NCBI GenBank assembly: GCA_963666865.1
Contig: OY763072.1
Span: forward strand, 2,232,001-2,296,000
DNA length: 64,000 nucleotides
Source of the DNA: Bin87 sp963666865
GTDB taxonomy: Bacteria; Chloroflexota; Dehalococcoidia; Lucifugimonadales; UBA3495
Direction: 5' to 3'
The position numbers were made by a program, and so were the translations under genes. The notes below the pieces were generated by a model that saw only the letters and a list, made by a program, of their open reading frames with translations, did no database searches and was not told where the DNA came from. Of the stretch, positions 62,601 to 64,000 are shown piece by piece (position 1 is the first letter of the stretch; every line of letters starts with the position of its first letter).

Positions 62601-62878
62601 GTTACCAGGGAAAGGCCGCCGGTGGAAATGGACGTGGTTTTTTCCAGGTCCGGCATACCGACAATGACGTCCTCGACTTTAGTCGTGACGTCGGTGGCAA
62701 CCGTGTTGGGGTCTCCCTGCTGGTAGGAAGTGGCTACGTAGATGATGGAGAAGCTGATTTCCGGGAACAGCTCCTGCTGGAGTTGGTTGTACGAGTAAAC
62801 TCCGGCGGCCAGCACCAGCACCATCACCATGATGGTGACCGGCTTCCGCCGAAGGGCAAGTCCGGTCAAAAAGGTCAA
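59651..62878 (-). CDS. RND-family efflux pump (AcrB/SwrC-like)
   Basis: This 1075-residue protein has a TTG start and twelve predicted transmembrane helices with two large periplasmic loops. The proton-relay Asp pair is in VGRIVDDSIVVLENIYRH. In TM10 the segment IGIVVTNAIVLITF replaces the AcrB lysine helix, as in the Gram-positive SwrC branch. The pump exports hydrophobic compounds using proton motive force. The adaptor gene follows directly; no outer-membrane TolC gene is in the window. Confidence 0.94.
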   Translation of the reverse strand: MTFLTGLALRRKPVTIMVMVLVLAAGVYSYNQLQQELFPEISFSIIYVATSYQQGDPNTVATDVTTKVEDVIVGMPDLEKTTSISTGGLSLVTANFAPGTDVEAAEEEIRSQVSGLELPDEAGDPYVLRLTSDIFPIMWLSVSGDRDIPALQRIVDDEILPRLEAVDGVYDVTVEGGVEERVSVIVDPARADEYGLTIQDVFVAVSGNSVDVSAGTLDQGERAIGLRTYRGYGDLDSITDLPVDYRRGASEAGGRQNPNGGGSAVLVSDVATVAIDTPGSDTISRTNGQPSISLQVLQLPEGNTIEVTRELLGVINDLELPPDVRVDVLYNDGPELEEQLTNVVGQGGLGFAIAVFAIFLFLLQLRPSAIRGILHTFRPTAIIAISIPMSVMITMLVMGAFDWTLNFMSLAGLAIAVGRIVDDSIVVLENIYRHVQAGGRRFATGGPEFTAYRFVPMGDDPSLTAAIRGTREVGPAILASTLTTVAVFLPLAFIPGVVGEFFLPFAQTVCVSLLASTFIALTAVPVLASLLLRRGDMADEEDTVAEETWLQRIYTPILNWALRHPLVTILGCILAVAATIPLVFVLPITLFSSGEAESMRIDVTMAENTGAAAMHREVREIENLLDAYVDAGHITSYQATLGSTSQDFGPGLGESGFDVAGFFIAISDTAPPDFPDQLRAELPQKEDVEVQLFVDSAGPPQAGIEIAVTGSNFSRVQAASSRLVERIEPVAGVVNLKTNVSDSKEELTFEVDAAEARRYGLTAMAVAGQVRTWVYGSDAANINLMGDTYDLVVRGREDRVDDIGELQNLSIAGPLGVAPLGALSEVKTTLGPSLITHYDGDRSVTITGEFVGKDPQAISSRIDRIINETELPPGVQIRRGGFASDIQEQFNNVYLAMMIGLALVYLVMVATLGSLRDPFIVVLSMPLAVVGALIALTLTGRALSLPSLMGFLFLIGIVVTNAIVLITFVGQLRSQGLNALEAMILAGRTRLRPILMTAFTTILALFPLAFSDTSGLVGAELATVVIGGLISSTFLTLVAVPVTYIMLHESIPNMAASVSRWITRRPSPGVDVPQT

Positions 62879-63074
62879 TTTGACATCCAGTAGCGCGCCA
62901 GCCCGTCGCCTTCTCGCTTTGCGGCGGTTACGCGGCGAATTTCGGTGGCAATGGGTGAATCAATGATACCAGACGGCAAACCATCCCCCTCAATCCGCCG
63001 CGCCATCGCGCTGTTGCCGGTGGCGGCGCCTCTGTGTACACTGCGGCCACTTTTACCATGAGTTGGAGCCCACG

Positions 63075-64000
63075 ATGGATTTCGCTTTGTTTTCCCATAT
63101 TCCCTGGCCCGAAGAACATACGCCGCGTCAATTGTTTTCGGATCTGTCGGAACAGGCCATCGTGGGAGAAGGATTGGGATTCAAGGCAATCTGGCTCGCC
63201 GAGCACCATTTCACCCGGTACGGCTTGGGCGCCTCGTCGCTGATTATTGCCAGCAATATCGCGGCGCAGACGGAGCGTATCCGGCTGGGGACCGCCGTGC
63301 TCATTCCGCCTCTCCATCATCCCGTTCGCCTCGCCGAGGACACCGCCACCCTGGACGTGCTGAGCGACGGTCGCGTGGATGTCGGGTTCGGCCGCGGCGC
63401 CGCCGGCTCGGAGTACGTCAATTTTGGCATCGACCATGATGAAAGCCAGGCCCGCTATCGGGAAACCATCGAGATGGTGGAAAGGTTGTGGACGACTCCC
63501 GACTGCGCGTTTGACGGGAAATACTACTCAGCAAAGCATCTGAACCTGGTGCCGGTTCCGTTGCAACAGCCGCACCCGCCGGTGTACGTAGCCGCCACGC
63601 GCAGCGCGGAATCTCTCGATTTCGTGGCGTCAACCGGCCGCCGGCTGATCATCGGAGTGGTGCTGAACACTGACGATGCTATCGACTTGCTGCGGCGGTA
63701 TCTGGATCTTTCCGATGCCAGCGGTCATTCCGCCACCGCTACCGACGTGCCGTTCTTCCGTTACTTCTACGTAGCGGAGACTGAAGAACAGGCCCATCGG
63801 GACGCCCGGGAGGCCCTCAATTGGACTCTTGACATAAATACCTGGCGGAGGGAATTCACGGTGGGAAGCGAGGTGTATCACAGTATCGACGACTACCGCC
63901 GCCGGCGCGCCACGTTCCCGCCAGCCTACGAATACTTGGTGGAACACCGGGCCTTTATCGGAACGCCGGACCAGTGCGCCGCCAAAATACAGGCTTTGCA
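63075..64000 (+). CDS. LLM-class oxidoreductase (LLM-6), 3' end outside window
   Basis: The frame from ATG 63075 (MDFALFSHIPWPEEH) is open to the end of the window, so at least 308 residues are encoded. Family segments: AIWLAEHHFTRYGLGASS, RIRLGTAVLIPPLHHPVRLA, EDTATLDVLSDGR and GFGRGAAGSEYVNFG. It is divergent from the RND pump, with about 200 bases between the two starts. Substrate unknown. Confidence 0.88.
   Translation, partial: MDFALFSHIPWPEEHTPRQLFSDLSEQAIVGEGLGFKAIWLAEHHFTRYGLGASSLIIASNIAAQTERIRLGTAVLIPPLHHPVRLAEDTATLDVLSDGRVDVGFGRGAAGSEYVNFGIDHDESQARYRETIEMVERLWTTPDCAFDGKYYSAKHLNLVPVPLQQPHPPVYVAATRSAESLDFVASTGRRLIIGVVLNTDDAIDLLRRYLDLSDASGHSATATDVPFFRYFYVAETEEQAHRDAREALNWTLDINTWRREFTVGSEVYHSIDDYRRRRATFPPAYEYLVEHRAFIGTPDQCAAKIQAL

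Overview
This 64 kb window is a high-GC bacterial chromosome segment, densely packed on both strands, with one tRNA gene and no rRNA or CRISPR array. No gap between genes exceeds about 280 bases. The gene content resembles the marine SAR202 (Dehalococcoidia, Chloroflexota) lineages. It has six luciferase-like (LLM) flavin/F420-dependent monooxygenases, a PPOX-class F420/FMN protein, a nitroreductase, a P450, a FAH-family hydrolase, NIPSNAP and DinB proteins, Uma2 nucleases, a thiolase with a DUF35 partner and an acyl-CoA synthetase. The taxonomic call is inferred from gene content, not from a marker phylogeny.

Layout. Positions 1-1962 hold the end of a SUF iron-sulfur locus: sufS followed by two sufU paralogues. 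Positions 1973-8119 hold a DUF4377 lipoprotein, DinB, ferritin, an alpha/beta hydrolase divergent from LLM-1, a SelA-like PLP enzyme and a nitroreductase. Positions 8190-15764 are almost all minus strand: FAH, three HEPN/PaREP1-like proteins, DUF429, NIPSNAP, P450, cupin and serA. Positions 15989-21863 form an accessory stretch with a zinc-finger/possible nuclease protein, a glycine-zipper protein, Uma2, LLM-2 and an Mrr-type restriction enzyme. Positions 21963-26308 carry LLM-3, a hydrolase, Uma2, LLM-4 and PPOX.

Positions 26390-32483 hold an SbcC-like ATPase, an ABC-2 exporter and ffh. Positions 32641-35542 are a translationally coupled repair operon whose first gene fuses an amidohydrolase to a Mug/TDG-type DNA glycosylase, followed by thpR and alkA. 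Positions 35685-39534 hold a split transketolase, then an ADP-ribosylglycohydrolase and a Nudix hydrolase that carry the same kind of zinc ribbon. Positions 39639-48158 hold proA, proB, mfd, a DUF4349 lipoprotein and tRNA-Pro. Positions 48187-64000 hold an alkyl-DHAP-synthase-like flavoenzyme, small hypothetical genes, a 5'-truncated alcohol dehydrogenase, LLM-5, acyl-CoA ligase, DUF1989, a HAD protein, thiolase/OB-fold, an RND pump with an unusually long adaptor, and the start of LLM-6.

Two families of short palindromes punctuate the window. Seven copies of a 28-base perfect or near-perfect palindrome each lie 6-41 bases after a stop codon, mostly between convergent genes. A second family (core ATTCC-SGCGAAAGCS-GGAAT) resembles the neisserial dRS3 repeat and often occurs as opposed pairs. 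The catabolic genes (LLM oxygenases, hydrolases, CoA ligase, thiolase) fit oxidative breakdown of recalcitrant organic matter. The two most unusual gene sets are the amidohydrolase-glycosylase repair operon and the zinc-ribbon ADP-ribose pair.
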